Shown here piece by piece: positions 63,731 to 64,000 of a stretch of 64,000 bases of DNA. The stretch lies in assembly GCA_963678705.1 (NCBI GenBank), contig OY783212.1, positions 11,780,001 through 11,844,000 on the forward strand. Reading direction: 5' to 3'. Position 1 is the first letter of the stretch, and every line of letters begins with the position of its first letter. The notes under the pieces were generated by a model. That model searched no databases and was not told the DNA's origin. It was given only the letters and a program-made list of their open reading frames with translations. The position numbers and the translations under genes are program-made. Source of the DNA: Panorpa germanica. Its lineage: Eukaryota > Arthropoda > Insecta > Mecoptera > Panorpidae.

Positions 63731-64000
63731 GCAGAGGCGGCATCAGGGGGTGGCAAGCAGGACAACCGCCCGGGGTCTCGCATTCTCACGCAACAACCCA
63801 AGTAGAAATTTATTCATTCTATATATCTATTTGAATCTCGCGCCTCGCTCTTTAGAAATCCCATTTGAATCGCTGCGTCTTCTTTTAAGGTATTCATGTA
63901 CTTTAGTTCATCATTAATATTTGTCGTCTTTGTGCTTGTTAACTTTTATAAAACTTCCAATATAAAATTTTATTTCTCGTCAATTATCGTTTCAATTATC
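63731..64000 (+). mobile_element. Possible hAT left end, continuing beyond the window
   Basis: CAGAGGCGGCATCAGGGGGT begins at 63731, followed by GGCAAGCAGGACAACCGCCC and GGGGTCTCGC. CAGRGGCGG is a frequent hAT terminal motif, and the GC-rich GCAACCGCCCGGGG continuation is typical of such ends. The other terminus is not in the window, so the call rests on the end motif and on the abrupt change of composition. Confidence 0.4.

Overview
The window looks like AT-rich nuclear DNA (very roughly 70% A+T) from an insect or other arthropod. There are no dense reading frames, operons or ribosome binding sites. No open frame encodes a recognisable host protein. What can be recognised is transposon debris typical of insect genomes: non-LTR retrotransposon 3' ends, a mariner DD34D transposase relic, a THAP/HTH ISL2EU-like (PIF/Harbinger-related) element, short inverted-repeat elements (MITEs) and long (TA)n microsatellites. 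The sequence does not let me name a species. The window reads as intergenic or intronic DNA.

Layout. 0-9 kb: a degenerate retrotransposon C-terminus (432-556), a (TA)n tract, a short palindrome/tandem cluster, and a SINE/RTE-like 3' module (7289-7614). 9-22 kb: MITE copies A (15537-16170) and B (21021-21719) of one family, in opposite orientation. Between them lie a TGACGT-motif cluster, a GC-rich spike, a nested retrotransposon plus MITE (17253-18079) and a second retrotransposon tail (19346-19870). 22-30 kb: a (TA)n tract; an ISL2EU-like element complete at both ends but lacking its catalytic domain (23811-25317); a mariner-type MITE (25832-26043); and SINE-like repeats (27.8 and 29.3-29.9 kb). 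30-46 kb: retrotransposon tails at 31.0, 36.3, 37.6-38.3 (with target duplication) and 40.4-40.7 kb (with target duplication), the mariner relic (41094-41670), a (TA)n tract, a ~140-bp-arm foldback (43673-44146) and an uninterrupted copy of the repeat that received the 17.2 kb insertions. 46-64 kb: mostly unassigned AT-rich DNA with another retrotransposon tail (52.4-52.8 kb), possible hAT termini (55.2 and 63.7 kb), an unusually long interrupted frame on the minus strand (58.6-59.1 kb) and a pyrimidine-rich tract ending in (CT)n(TG)n.

How the parts relate: no pathway is encoded. The internal relationships are between repeats. They allow some insertion histories to be read directly: the retrotransposon and then the MITE at 17-18 kb into a repeat also found near 45.4 kb, and MITE B into a repeat also found near 9.4 kb. 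The 212-bp MITE at 25.8 kb shares its left end with the mariner relic at 41.1 kb. I found no convincing new functional system. The best leads are the nested insertion, the perfect 50-bp hairpin, the internally deleted THAP element, the foldback, and an excess of the octamer TACTCGTA.
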